This document shows, piece after piece, positions 1 to 8,292 of a stretch of DNA of 35,956 nt. The translations under genes were made by a program, and so were the position numbers. This stretch comes from CAG-307 sp964524125 (GTDB lineage: Bacteria; Bacillota_I; Bacilli_A; Acholeplasmatales; Anaeroplasmataceae), in assembly GCA_964524125.1 (NCBI GenBank), contig CAZGBY010000009.1, positions 1 through 35,956 of the forward strand. Reading direction: 5' to 3'. Under the pieces are notes generated by a model. It did not search any database. It was not told the origin of the DNA and saw only the letters and a list, made by a program, of their open reading frames with translations. Each line of letters opens with the position of its first letter. Within the stretch, counting starts at the first letter, position 1.

Positions 1-1
1 T

Positions 2-175
2 ATAATTGGACAAAGAGTAAGAGCTGTTAAAGAATGTGATAATATTATTATTTTAAATGATGGTACTATAGATTCTTTTGGTAGACATAATGATTTATAT
101 AATAGTTCTTTAATTTATAAAGAATTATGTGATACTCAACTTGGAGGTGATTCAAATGGCAATAATGCATGCTAG
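2..175 (+). CDS. ABC exporter half-transporter, C-terminal end (5' truncated by window)
   Basis: The reading frame is open from the window edge to TAG at 173-175 and encodes the last 57 residues of an ABC exporter nucleotide-binding domain. The visible part matches the tail after the H-loop: a stretch naming an Asp and an ILNDG segment, then a G-R-H-N-D-L motif and a final IYKELCDTQ helix, as in MsbA/LmrA-type exporters. Its end overlaps the next gene by 20 bases, and that gene is also an exporter half, so the two are almost certainly the subunits of one heterodimeric exporter. The Walker motifs and membrane domain lie outside the window, so the substrate cannot be inferred. Confidence 0.85.
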   Translation: MIGQRVRAVKECDNIIILNDGTIDSFGRHNDLYNSSLIYKELCDTQLGGDSNGNNAC

Positions 176-1970
176 AAAAAGACCTCAAAATTTAAAAGGT
201 ACTTTAAAAAGATTTTTATCTTATTTAGGTAATCACAAGTTATTATTACTTTTGGTTGGTATACTTGTTATAATATCATCTTCAGCTAATCTTTTAGGTA
301 CATATATGTATAAAATTATTATTGATGATTATACAACTGGTGAAAAGTTTAAATATTTATATCAAGTTATATCTATAGAGTGTTTAATTTATTTACTTGG
401 AGTCTTTTCTACTTTAGGATATACTCAAATAATGGCTCGTCTTGCTCAAAAAGTAATTTATGAAATGAGACGTGATATGTTTATAAATATGCAACGTCTT
501 CCAATGACATATTTTGATACTAAAACTCATGGTGAGATTATGTCTTTGTATGTTAATGATATTGATTCAATATCTGATGCGTTAAATAACGCATTTGCGA
601 TTTTAATTTCTAATTTTATTCAAGTAGTTGGTTTGTTAGTAATTATTTTTATACTTAATTGGTTTTTATCTTTATTTTGTCTTTTATTTTATATTATTAT
701 GTTTATTTATATTGTTTACGCATCTAAAAGAAGTAAAAGAGCTTTTTCTAAATCTAGTAAGTATATGGCAAATGTAAATGGTTATGTAGAAGAAATGATT
801 TCGGGTGCTCGTGTTGTTAAAGTGTTTAATCATGAAGAAGATAATTTAGAAGAGTTTAAATTAAAATGTGAAGAACTTAAGAATGCTAATCAAGAGGCAC
901 TTAAATATTCATTTTCATTAATTCCGATGGTTGTATCTATAGGTTATATAAATTATGCAGTGGTAGCTATATTATCTGGAATTATCGCACTTGGTTATAT
1001 TCCAGGAGTTTCTATAACTCTTGGCAGTGTATCGGCATTTTTAGTATTTGTTCGTCAAGGTACAATGCCTATAAATAGATTTACAAATCAAGCTAATGTT
1101 TTACTTAATGGTCTTGCAGGTGCTGAAAGAATATTTTCATTAATGGATGAAGAAAAAGAAGAAGATAATGGAAATGTTAGCCTTATTAAATTAGATGATA
1201 AGTATTATTTTAAGGATAATGAAAATTTAACGTTGCTTGAAGGTGATGTAAGATTTCATAATGTAGATTTTTCTTATATTAAAGGTAAGTCTATATTAAA
1301 AAATATGTCACTATATGCTAAACCTGGTCAAAAAATCGCATTTGTTGGACCTACTGGTGCAGGTAAGACAACTATTACAAACTTAATAAATAGATTTTAT
1401 GAAATTAAAAGTGGTTTAATTACAATTGATGGCATTGATATAAAACGTATTAAAAAAGATGATTTAAGATCATCACTTGCAGTAGTACTTCAAGATACTC
1501 ATTTATTTACAGATACTATCTTAGATAATATAAAATATGCCAATCAAGATGCGACTAAAGAAGAAGTTATTGCAGCATCAAAACTTGCCAATGCACATAG
1601 TTTTATTGAAAGATTGCCACAAGGATATGATACAATGATCTATTCTGATGGTGCTAATTTATCATCAGGTCAACGTCAACTTATTTCAATTGCGAGGGCT
1701 GCACTTTCAAAAAGACCAATTTTAATTTTAGATGAAGCCACATCTGTTGTAGATACTAGAACTGAAGCTTTAGTTGAGATGGGTATGGATAGTTTAATGG
1801 AAAATAAAACAGTATTTGTGATTGCACACAGATTGTCAACTGTTAAAAATTCAAATGCTATAATGGTTCTTGAAGATGGTGTAATTATAGAACGTGGTGA
1901 ACATGAATCATTAATTAAGGAAAAAGGTTTATATTATAGATTATCTACTGGTTCTTTAGAATTAGAATAG
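156..1970 (+). CDS. ABC exporter half-transporter (membrane domain + ATPase)
   Basis: 604-residue fused membrane/ATPase half of a type IV ABC exporter (multidrug/lipid/peptide class). Residues about 20-310 form the six-helix membrane domain with several hydrophobic segments. The ATPase domain follows with Walker A GPTGAGKTT near residue 398, signature LSSGQRQL near 501, Walker B ILILDEATS near 523 and an AHRLSTV H-loop. I place the start at ATG 156, preceded six bases upstream by GGAGGTG (143-149); an upstream in-frame GTG at 129 has no ribosome site and would lie deeper in the preceding gene. It is translationally coupled to the upstream half (20-base overlap). The nucleotide-binding residues look complete, so this is probably the catalytically competent half. 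Substrate unknown. Confidence 0.9.
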   Translation: MAIMHARKRPQNLKGTLKRFLSYLGNHKLLLLLVGILVIISSSANLLGTYMYKIIIDDYTTGEKFKYLYQVISIECLIYLLGVFSTLGYTQIMARLAQKVIYEMRRDMFINMQRLPMTYFDTKTHGEIMSLYVNDIDSISDALNNAFAILISNFIQVVGLLVIIFILNWFLSLFCLLFYIIMFIYIVYASKRSKRAFSKSSKYMANVNGYVEEMISGARVVKVFNHEEDNLEEFKLKCEELKNANQEALKYSFSLIPMVVSIGYINYAVVAILSGIIALGYIPGVSITLGSVSAFLVFVRQGTMPINRFTNQANVLLNGLAGAERIFSLMDEEKEEDNGNVSLIKLDDKYYFKDNENLTLLEGDVRFHNVDFSYIKGKSILKNMSLYAKPGQKIAFVGPTGAGKTTITNLINRFYEIKSGLITIDGIDIKRIKKDDLRSSLAVVLQDTHLFTDTILDNIKYANQDATKEEVIAASKLANAHSFIERLPQGYDTMIYSDGANLSSGQRQLISIARAALSKRPILILDEATSVVDTRTEALVEMGMDSLMENKTVFVIAHRLSTVKNSNAIMVLEDGVIIERGEHESLIKEKGLYYRLSTGSLELE

Positions 1971-2011
1971 ATTTTTAAATTATGTAAAATTATGTATTTC
2001 ACGAAAAATTA

Positions 2012-2040
2012 TTTACTATTTTTTCATTTAATTATATAAT
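2012..2040 (+). promoter_or_regulatory. sigma-A-type promoter of the zinc-ribbon gene
   Basis: TTTACT (2012-2017) and TATAAT (2035-2040) are separated by 17 bases and sit about 25 bases before the start codon of the zinc-ribbon protein. Transcription would begin near 2047, giving a leader of about 18 bases that contains the GAGGTGG ribosome site. Assigned by pattern only. Confidence 0.5.
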
Positions 2041-2064
2041 TATATTAAAGAAGAGGTGGTTTAT

Positions 2065-2475
2065 ATGTTTTGTCCTAATTGTGGTTCTCAAGTAAATGGG
2101 AATTTCTGCTCAAATTGTGGATGTAATGTAAATGGTGGTTCTACAAATTGTAATAATGCAGCTTCATCTGGTTCAACTGCAGGTAATGTTCTTGGTACAT
2201 TAGTAACTGTTGGTTTACTTTCTGGTTTGACTCAACAACTTTATTATATGAATGGAATGTATTATTATGATAGATTTTGTAGACGTCCTTTCCCTATGAG
2301 TATGATAGGAATTCCACATCATAGAATGCATATGAGACCTATGGGTATGAGACCTATGCCTGGTCCTCGTGGTCCAATGGGTGGCGGCCATATGGGAGGT
2401 CCACGTGGTCCAATGGGTGGAGGCCATATTGGAGGTCCTCGTGGTGGAGGTCATGGCCCTGGTGGTCATAGATAA
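2065..2475 (+). CDS. zinc-ribbon protein with Gly/His/Met/Pro-rich repeat tail
   Basis: 136-residue protein of unknown function. The N-terminus MFCPNCGSQ followed by FCSNCG supplies two CxxC pairs, a classic zinc ribbon (zf-ribbon/zinc_ribbon_2 type). A short Ser/Gly/Asn linker leads to a moderately hydrophobic stretch (GNVLGTLVTVGLLSGL) that could be a single membrane segment, then a Met/Tyr/Arg-rich part and a tail of 12-residue repeats of the type GPRGPMGGGHMG. The start is ATG 2065 with GAGGTGG just upstream (2053-2059); the in-frame GTG at 2056 is part of that ribosome site. It stands alone, with its own promoter and terminator. The His/Met-rich tail could bind metal or nucleic acid, but this is a guess. 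Confidence 0.75.
   Translation: MFCPNCGSQVNGNFCSNCGCNVNGGSTNCNNAASSGSTAGNVLGTLVTVGLLSGLTQQLYYMNGMYYYDRFCRRPFPMSMIGIPHHRMHMRPMGMRPMPGPRGPMGGGHMGGPRGPMGGGHIGGPRGGGHGPGGHR
2362..2475 (+). repeat. in-frame 36-bp tandem repeat
   Basis: Two adjacent 36-base units (2362-2397 and 2398-2433), differing at only a few positions, encode GPRGPMGGGHMG and GPRGPMGGGHIG. A third, degenerate unit runs to the stop codon. Because the period is a multiple of three, copy-number change would lengthen or shorten the tail without breaking the frame. Confidence 0.85.
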
Positions 2476-2486
2476 TAATTAATAGG

Positions 2487-2516
2487 AAATGATTACAAGG
2501 TTTTGTAGTCATTTTT
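2487..2516 (+). terminator. rho-independent terminator after the zinc-ribbon gene
   Basis: The arm ATGATTACAA (2489-2498) pairs with TTGTAGTCAT (2503-2512) around a GGTT loop with one G-U wobble. Flanking A and T residues extend the stem, and a T run follows to 2516. Confidence 0.8.
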
Positions 2517-2532
2517 AATATTCTTTTTCAAC

Positions 2533-2562
2533 ATAGCATATTACAAATTTTTATGCTATACT
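2533..2562 (+). promoter_or_regulatory. promoter -10 with overlapping inverted repeat, upstream of AAA/nuclease gene
   Basis: TATACT at 2557-2562 is a plausible -10 box about 40 bases before the start of the AAA/PD-(D/E)XK gene; no convincing -35 is visible. The 8-base inverted repeat ATAGCATA (2533-2540) / TATGCTAT (2552-2559), separated by 11 bases, overlaps the -10, so it could be an operator that blocks polymerase. No candidate regulator is adjacent. Confidence 0.35.
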
Positions 2563-2601
2563 AATAGTGAAGTAAAACAATATTTAAAAGCAGGTGATAC
2601 C

Positions 2602-4182
2602 ATGAGTTATTATTTAAATCAAGGAAATGAAAAATTTATAAGATATATGAATAACGAAATTTTCATTGACAAATCATTATTAATAAAAGAATGTAATAAA
2701 CGTATAAATTCAGAAGAGTCGTATATGTGCGTAACTCGACCACGTCGTTTTGGTAAAACTATGGCTCTTTCAATGCTAAATGCCTATTATTCAAAGGGCT
2801 GTGATTCTGCATATTTATTTAACAACTTAAAAATATCAAAAGATCCTTCTTTTGAATCACATTTAAATCAACATAATGTTATATGGATAGATATGGCATC
2901 TTTTTATAATGAGTTAGATGATAAAAGTGATTTCGTAAAAAAACTTAATCAAATTGTTATTAAAGATATTGATGAATGTTTCTCTAATATTCTTACAAAT
3001 GAAGAGGATAAAATTTCCAAAGCTATAAGAAAAGTAAATGACGTAACGAAAGATACGTTTATTTTCTTAATTGATGAATGGGATGTTGTTCTTAGAGAAT
3101 CAAATGATGAAAATCTAAAATTTAAATATATGGAGTTATTAACAACTTTATTTAAATCATCAGATACATCCTCTTGTATAGATTTAGTTTACATGACAGG
3201 AATCCTTCCATTGAAAAGATATAATGGACAATCTGGCTTGAATTGTTTTAAAGAATATACAATGTTAAGATCAAAATCATTATCTGAATTTTTTGGTTTT
3301 ACTAAAGACGATGTAAAATCTTTATGTAATAAATATAACATGGATTATAATAAAATGAAACAATGGTATGATGGATATAATTTAAATGGAATAGAAATAT
3401 ATAATCCAAAATCTGTTGTTGAAGCTATTGAAGAAAGAGAATATGATGATTATTGGACTTCTACATCATCAATAGAGCCTGTTATTAAATATTTATCTTA
3501 CGAAGATAAAGATTTAAAAGAAGAGTTAACAAAAATGTTAGCAGATATTAAAATTAAAACTACTATTAAAGACTTTGATAATGATATACGAGAAATCCAT
3601 TCTAAATCAGATTGTTTAATATTACTTATACATTTAGGATATCTAACATTTGAATATGGCTCTGATCGTACAAAAGATGTTAGTTGTTATATACCTAATT
3701 ATGAAATAAGAAGTCAACTTATAAATGCATTAAAGAAATTAAAATGGTATGATTTATATGAACCAATTAATGATTCAGAAGAAGCTGTAAATGCTTTATA
3801 TAATCATGATGAAGAAACTATAAGCAAGATACTAGATAAAAATCATAATTTATATGCTAATTCATTAAATAAAAATAATGAACAAGTATTAGAATTACTT
3901 ACAATTCTTTCTTTTAGTACATTAAGATCTACTCATGAAAAAAGAAATCAACCTTCAAATACTAAAGGTAGAGCAGATATTATATACATTCCAAAATATA
4001 ATGATCCCGCAATTATTGTAGAACTTAAATATAATAAAAATGCAAGTCTAGCAATAGATCAAATTAAAAATAAAGAATATATATCATTACTTGATAATTA
4101 TCATGGTAAAGTAATACTATGTGGTATTAATTATGATGATAATATGAAACATCAAACTAAAATTGAAGAAATAGAAATATAA
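2602..4182 (+). CDS. AAA-ATPase-like / PD-(D/E)XK nuclease-like protein
   Basis: 526 residues, of the widespread gut-bacterial family that joins an AAA-ATPase_like domain to a C-terminal PD-(D/E)XK nuclease domain (formerly DUF1703). The P-loop TRPRRFGKT starts near residue 44, and Walker B FLIDEWD lies near residue 155. The C-terminal nuclease core is readable: Asp in GRADII (about 458), then E474-L-K476 in IIVELKYNK, the expected D...ExK set. AGGTGA at 2592-2597 precedes ATG 2602. It is monocistronic, ending at a strong hairpin. A paralogue with an added helix-turn-helix lies at 11.4 kb. The family's biological role is not established; mobile-element, defence or regulatory roles have been suggested. 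No secretion signal is visible, so it is presumably cytoplasmic. Confidence 0.85.
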   Translation: MSYYLNQGNEKFIRYMNNEIFIDKSLLIKECNKRINSEESYMCVTRPRRFGKTMALSMLNAYYSKGCDSAYLFNNLKISKDPSFESHLNQHNVIWIDMASFYNELDDKSDFVKKLNQIVIKDIDECFSNILTNEEDKISKAIRKVNDVTKDTFIFLIDEWDVVLRESNDENLKFKYMELLTTLFKSSDTSSCIDLVYMTGILPLKRYNGQSGLNCFKEYTMLRSKSLSEFFGFTKDDVKSLCNKYNMDYNKMKQWYDGYNLNGIEIYNPKSVVEAIEEREYDDYWTSTSSIEPVIKYLSYEDKDLKEELTKMLADIKIKTTIKDFDNDIREIHSKSDCLILLIHLGYLTFEYGSDRTKDVSCYIPNYEIRSQLINALKKLKWYDLYEPINDSEEAVNALYNHDEETISKILDKNHNLYANSLNKNNEQVLELLTILSFSTLRSTHEKRNQPSNTKGRADIIYIPKYNDPAIIVELKYNKNASLAIDQIKNKEYISLLDNYHGKVILCGINYDDNMKHQTKIEEIEI

Positions 4183-4187
4183 TGGAT

Positions 4188-4222
4188 ATTAAAAGTTTAA
4201 CATTAATCGTTAAACTTTTAAT
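4188..4222 (+). terminator. hairpin terminator after AAA/nuclease gene
   Basis: A perfect 14-base stem (4188-4201 with 4209-4222; core TTAAAAGTTTAAC) encloses a seven-base loop. The distal arm ends in TTTTAAT, a weak T tract. It lies just before the ribosome site of the RNase H gene, so read-through would be reduced rather than certainly abolished. Confidence 0.6.
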
Positions 4223-4243
4223 TAAATATTTAAGGTGATTAGA

Positions 4244-4822
4244 TTGAAAAAATATTATGCAGTTAAAGAAGGAAATAAAAGAGGTATATTTGAAACATGG
4301 GAAGAATGTAAGCTATCAGTAAATGGTTATAAGGGTGCTTTATATAAATCATTTTCATCATATGAAGATGCTATTAACTACTTAAATGATAAGGAAGAAG
4401 CTTTGCCATGTAATACTTTTGCATATGTAGATGGTTCTTATAATGTTAAAACACAAGAATATTCTTTTGGTGCAATTCTTTATTATGAAGGTCAAATGTA
4501 TAAATTTAAAAGAAAATTTGGTCCAGACGAATACTCAAAATCTCGTAATGTTTCTGGTGAAATTAGGGGAGCTGCGTTTATAATTAACTATGCAATTAAA
4601 CAAGGGATAAAAGAATTAGATTTATATTATGATTATAGAGGAATTGAAGAATTTTATACAGGTGCTTATAAAGCTTCAAAAGAACTTCCTTTAATATATC
4701 AAGAATTTGCAAAAAAGGCTAAAACAAAAATTAAAGTTAATTTTCATAAGGTTAAAAGTCATACTAATAATAGATATAATGATTTAGTAGATTTACTTGC
4801 AAAAGAAGCTTTAGGACTTTAA
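4244..4822 (+). CDS. rnhA: ribonuclease HI with viroplasmin-like N-terminal domain
   Basis: 192 residues. It cleaves the RNA strand of RNA-DNA hybrids in the cytoplasm. The N-terminal 45 residues (YYAVKEGNKRGIF...W..C...V.GYKGA.YKSF) match the caulimovirus-viroplasmin/RNase H hybrid-binding domain. The catalytic domain follows, with Asp in YVDGSYN, Glu in SGEIRGA, Asp in YYDYRG and Asp in the C-terminal NDLVDLLAK, so the four acidic residues look intact. I choose TTG 4244 because AAGGTGAT (4232-4239) sits at the right distance; the in-frame GTG at 4235 is inside that ribosome site. Its 3' end overlaps the convergent MurE-like gene by 12 bases. Confidence 0.88.
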   Translation: MKKYYAVKEGNKRGIFETWEECKLSVNGYKGALYKSFSSYEDAINYLNDKEEALPCNTFAYVDGSYNVKTQEYSFGAILYYEGQMYKFKRKFGPDEYSKSRNVSGEIRGAAFIINYAIKQGIKELDLYYDYRGIEEFYTGAYKASKELPLIYQEFAKKAKTKIKVNFHKVKSHTNNRYNDLVDLLAKEALGL

Positions 4823-6214
4823 TAAATTATCTAAGATATCTTTATCAGACCTTTTAAATTCATAACTATAATATTTTTCACCTCTTTCTAAACCTTTTCC
4901 AAATATAATTAAAATATCATTATCATTAAGTAAACTAATTCCCAATTTTATAGCATCGTCTCTAAATAATGTTATATAATAATTATCTTTTACTTTTTTA
5001 GATAAATTATTAATTATGTTAAATATTGATTCATTTTTTGGATCTTCACTTGTAAAAATAACTTCTTTACTATACTTGCTAGCATAAAGACCCATTAAAG
5101 GTCTTTTTGTTTTATCTTTTCCACCCATACATCCAAGTATTGAATAGATATTATTATTACTTACTTTTTTTATAGATTCTAAAGTTGATTTTATACCATT
5201 TGGTGTATGTGCATAATCAATTATAAAATGTCTATTTTTATAATATAAATATTCAAATCTACCTTCAATATGAATATATTCTTTAAATGTTTGTCTAATT
5301 TTATTAAATGGAATACCTATTTCATATAAATAACTTATTGAAGCTAAAACATTATAAATATTATATTCTCCAAATAGAGAAGACTCTATTTGACCAATAA
5401 AATAATTCTTATAATATAGATCAAATATGGTTTTAGTAAAACTTAAATGAATATTTAACGCTCTATAGTCACCACTATTTATACCATATGTAATAATTTT
5501 ATGATTAATATGTTTTCTAATATATTTATAGTATTTCATATCACTATTTAAAACTATAACACCATCTTTTTTTACGTTATTTAAAAGCTTAAGTTTAGTA
5601 TCAATATAATTTTTCATATTTTTATGAGTATTTAAATGTTCATGAGTTATATTAGTAATAATTAAACCATTAAATTCTAGAAACATTCCTCTATTATTTA
5701 AAATACCTTCACTAGACATTTCTATTATTGCATACTTAGACTTTGTATAATATGCATATTCAAGTGTTTCATATAATATACAGTTAGAAGGAGTAGTATT
5801 AGATGTTTTATATCTATTTTTTTTATAATAAATACCATTAGATGAAATTAAAATCGGATTACATATATTATTAAGTATTTTATAAATTAAAGTAGAAGTT
5901 GTAGTTTTACCATCAGTACCTGTAATAGCTACTTTATTAAGTTTATTATGATTTTGATAATAAAAACTTAGCATAGAATTTAAAATACTTAAAGAATCAT
6001 TAACCATTAAAGAAGGAAAGTTTTTAATTTGTCTTTCAGATATTATAAAACAAGCACCATTTTCAATCGCATCTGAAATATATAAATTACCATCTGTAGA
6101 GTATCCTTTAATACATATAAATAAATCTTTTTTCTTGACATTTCTTGAATCATCTTTAATAGATTTAAAATAAATTTTCTTATCTAAATTAGGAAAAAAA
6201 TCATTTAATAACAT
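4811..6214 (-). CDS. murE: MurE-like UDP-N-acetylmuramoyl-tripeptide ligase
   Basis: 467-residue Mur ligase. MurE adds the third amino acid to UDP-MurNAc-dipeptide in the cytoplasm. The N-terminal substrate domain has the DSR...GDLFICIKG-type motif (here DSRNVKKKDLFICIKG), followed by the ATP loop TGTDGKTTT at about residues 98-106. The central domain contains TNITHEHLNTH, and the C-terminal domain DYAHTPNGI and MGGKDKTKRPLMG. The specificity motif, DNPR in meso-diaminopimelate enzymes, reads EDPK here, so a Dap-adding activity is unlikely and Lys or another residue is more probable; this cannot be settled by eye. TCACCT at 6219-6224 gives an AGGTGA ribosome site on the minus strand. It is a single gene, diverging from uvrB and not in a division/cell-wall cluster, so it may be a second MurE. 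Confidence 0.8.
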   Translation of the reverse strand: MLLNDFFPNLDKKIYFKSIKDDSRNVKKKDLFICIKGYSTDGNLYISDAIENGACFIISERQIKNFPSLMVNDSLSILNSMLSFYYQNHNKLNKVAITGTDGKTTTSTLIYKILNNICNPILISSNGIYYKKNRYKTSNTTPSNCILYETLEYAYYTKSKYAIIEMSSEGILNNRGMFLEFNGLIITNITHEHLNTHKNMKNYIDTKLKLLNNVKKDGVIVLNSDMKYYKYIRKHINHKIITYGINSGDYRALNIHLSFTKTIFDLYYKNYFIGQIESSLFGEYNIYNVLASISYLYEIGIPFNKIRQTFKEYIHIEGRFEYLYYKNRHFIIDYAHTPNGIKSTLESIKKVSNNNIYSILGCMGGKDKTKRPLMGLYASKYSKEVIFTSEDPKNESIFNIINNLSKKVKDNYYITLFRDDAIKLGISLLNDNDILIIFGKGLERGEKYYSYEFKRSDKDILDNLLKS

Positions 6215-6251
6215 TAAATCACCTATTATTATTTTTAAGTGATAAAATATT

Positions 6252-6257
6252 ATTATA
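6252..6257 (-). promoter_or_regulatory. possible -10 box of the MurE-like gene
   Basis: On the minus strand TATAAT (6257-6252), preceded by TTTG, lies about 40 bases before the start codon in the divergent gap shared with uvrB. No good -35 box is seen at 16-18 bases. Confidence 0.35.
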
Positions 6258-6294
6258 CAAATTAAGTCTTATTATTTATATTTTTTTCAAGTTT

Positions 6295-6303
6295 TGGTAT
6301 AAT
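6295..6303 (+). promoter_or_regulatory. extended -10 promoter of the uvrB operon
   Basis: TGGTATAAT, a consensus -10 with the upstream TG extension, ends 21 bases before the uvrB start. The -35 region is poor, as is common for extended -10 promoters. No SOS-box-like palindrome is evident in the gap. Confidence 0.5.
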
Positions 6304-6324
6304 AAATTCAAGGTCGTTGATAAT

Positions 6325-8289
6325 ATGTTTAAATTAGAAAGTAAATTCAAACCGTTTGGAGATCAACCAAATGCAATTAATCAAATTGAAGATAATTTTA
6401 AAAAAGGAATTAATGAGCAAATCCTTTTAGGCGCAACTGGTACAGGTAAGACTTTTACTATTTGTAATGTAATAGAACGAGTAGGCAAACCAACTCTTGT
6501 ACTTGCGCATAATAAAACTCTTGCTGGTCAACTTTATAATGAAATTAAATCTTTTTTTCCTAATAATCATGTAGAATATTTTATATCTTATTATGACTAT
6601 TATCAACCTGAAGCTTACGTTGTTTCATCAGATACATTTATTGAAAAAGATGCTAAAATAAATGATGAAATAGATCAAATGCGTCATAAAGCTACTGCAT
6701 CATTAATTGATTTTAAAGATGTAATTATAGTTGCGTCTGTATCTTGTATATATGGTATTGGAGATCCTGATGATTATAAAGATTCGATGTTATGTCTAAG
6801 ATGTGGTGATATAATAGAACTTCCTAAATTACTTGAACGTTTAGTTTTTATGCAATATGAAAGAAATGAATATGAACTTAAAAGAGGTACATTTAGATTA
6901 AGAGGAGATATTTTAGAAATTGTTCCAATATCTAATGATAAGAATGGTATTAGAATAGAACTATTTGATGATGAGATAGAATCGATTAAAACATTTGATT
7001 TAATAACAGGTCAATCACTTGAAAGTGTTCCATTTATTAATATATTTTCAGCTACACATTTTGTAACAAATAAAGAAAAATTAGATGTAGCAATAGGCAG
7101 AATTGAAGAAGAATTAAAATTACAAGTTGACAAATTTAATAGTGAAGGAAAACCTTTAGAGGCAGAAAGAATCTTATCAAGAACTAGATATGATTTAGAG
7201 ATGTTACGTGAAATTGGAACATGTTCTGGTGTTGAAAACTATTCTCGTCATTTAACATTAAGGGCTGAAGGTGAAACTCCAGCAACTTTACTTGATTTCT
7301 TTCCCGATGATTTTTTACTTGTAATTGATGAATCACACGCAACTATTCCTCAAATTAGAGGAATGTATAATGGAGACAGAGCAAGAAAAGAAAATTTAGT
7401 TAATTATGGATTTAGACTTCCATCTGCACTTGATAATAGACCACTTAAATTTTCAGAATTTGAAAGTAAAATTAAAAATGTATTATACTTATCTGCTACA
7501 CCTGGTGATTATGAACTTGAAAAAGGACTCCCTATTATAGAACAAATTATTCGTCCTACTGGTCTTTTAGATCCAATAATTGAAGTTCGTCCTACTCTTG
7601 GTCAAGTTGATGACTTATATTCTGAAATATTAAAAAGAATTGATTTAAATGAAAGAGTATTAATTACAACATTAACTATTAAAATGTCTGAGGATTTAAC
7701 ATCATATTTGAAAAACTTAGGACTTAAAGTTGCTTATCTACATTCAGAGATTAAAGCTTTAGAACGACTTGAAATACTTCGTGATTTACGTCTTGGTGTA
7801 TATGACTGTTTAGTTGGTATAAACTTACTTCGTGAAGGACTAGATTTGCCAGAGGTAAGTTTAGTCGCAATTCTTGATGCTGATAAACAAGGATTTTTAA
7901 GAAGTGAAAGAAGTTTAATTCAAACAATTGGTAGAGCTGCTCGTAATGAAAATGGTTGTGTTATAATGTATGCAGATACAATTTCTCCTTCGATGAGCTA
8001 CGCAATTGAAGAAACAAAAAGAAGAAGAGATATTCAAATTAAGTATAATAAAGAAAATAATATTAAACCACAAACTATTAAAAAAGATATTCAAGAAAGT
8101 GTTGGATTTAAAAAGAAAGATATTAAAGATGATAATACAAATGTAAAAGAAAGTAAGAATCTTACTAAGCTTGAGCGTGAACTTTTAATTGAGCAGTTAG
8201 AAGAAAATATGAAGTTAGCAGCGTCTAAACTAGATTTTGAACTAGCTGCACAAATAAGAGACGCAATTTTCGAACTTAAAAAGGAGTAA
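6325..8289 (+). CDS. uvrB: excinuclease ABC subunit B
   Basis: 654 residues, full length for UvrB, the damage-verifying helicase-like subunit of nucleotide excision repair. It starts with the diagnostic FKLESKFKPFGDQPNAI and the P-loop LLGATGTGKT. The beta-hairpin region SYYDYYQPEAYV, the DESH Walker B (VIDESHATIPQ), the LSATPGDYE motif III, the motif VI-like QTIGRAARN and a C-terminal UVR domain (last 40 residues) follow. The ATG at 6325 has only a weak AAGG upstream, about ten bases away. It is the first gene of an operon: sdaA starts three bases after its stop. uvrA is not adjacent, although many Firmicutes have uvrBA together. Confidence 0.97.
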   Translation: MFKLESKFKPFGDQPNAINQIEDNFKKGINEQILLGATGTGKTFTICNVIERVGKPTLVLAHNKTLAGQLYNEIKSFFPNNHVEYFISYYDYYQPEAYVVSSDTFIEKDAKINDEIDQMRHKATASLIDFKDVIIVASVSCIYGIGDPDDYKDSMLCLRCGDIIELPKLLERLVFMQYERNEYELKRGTFRLRGDILEIVPISNDKNGIRIELFDDEIESIKTFDLITGQSLESVPFINIFSATHFVTNKEKLDVAIGRIEEELKLQVDKFNSEGKPLEAERILSRTRYDLEMLREIGTCSGVENYSRHLTLRAEGETPATLLDFFPDDFLLVIDESHATIPQIRGMYNGDRARKENLVNYGFRLPSALDNRPLKFSEFESKIKNVLYLSATPGDYELEKGLPIIEQIIRPTGLLDPIIEVRPTLGQVDDLYSEILKRIDLNERVLITTLTIKMSEDLTSYLKNLGLKVAYLHSEIKALERLEILRDLRLGVYDCLVGINLLREGLDLPEVSLVAILDADKQGFLRSERSLIQTIGRAARNENGCVIMYADTISPSMSYAIEETKRRRDIQIKYNKENNIKPQTIKKDIQESVGFKKKDIKDDNTNVKESKNLTKLERELLIEQLEENMKLAASKLDFELAAQIRDAIFELKKE

Positions 8290-8292
8290 ATT

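Noticed and set aside
2215..2469. 84-codon minus-strand frame rich in Thr/His/Met opposite the zinc-ribbon gene
   Set aside because: It is the antisense shadow of the Gly/Pro repeat region: biased composition, no ribosome site, no recognisable domain.
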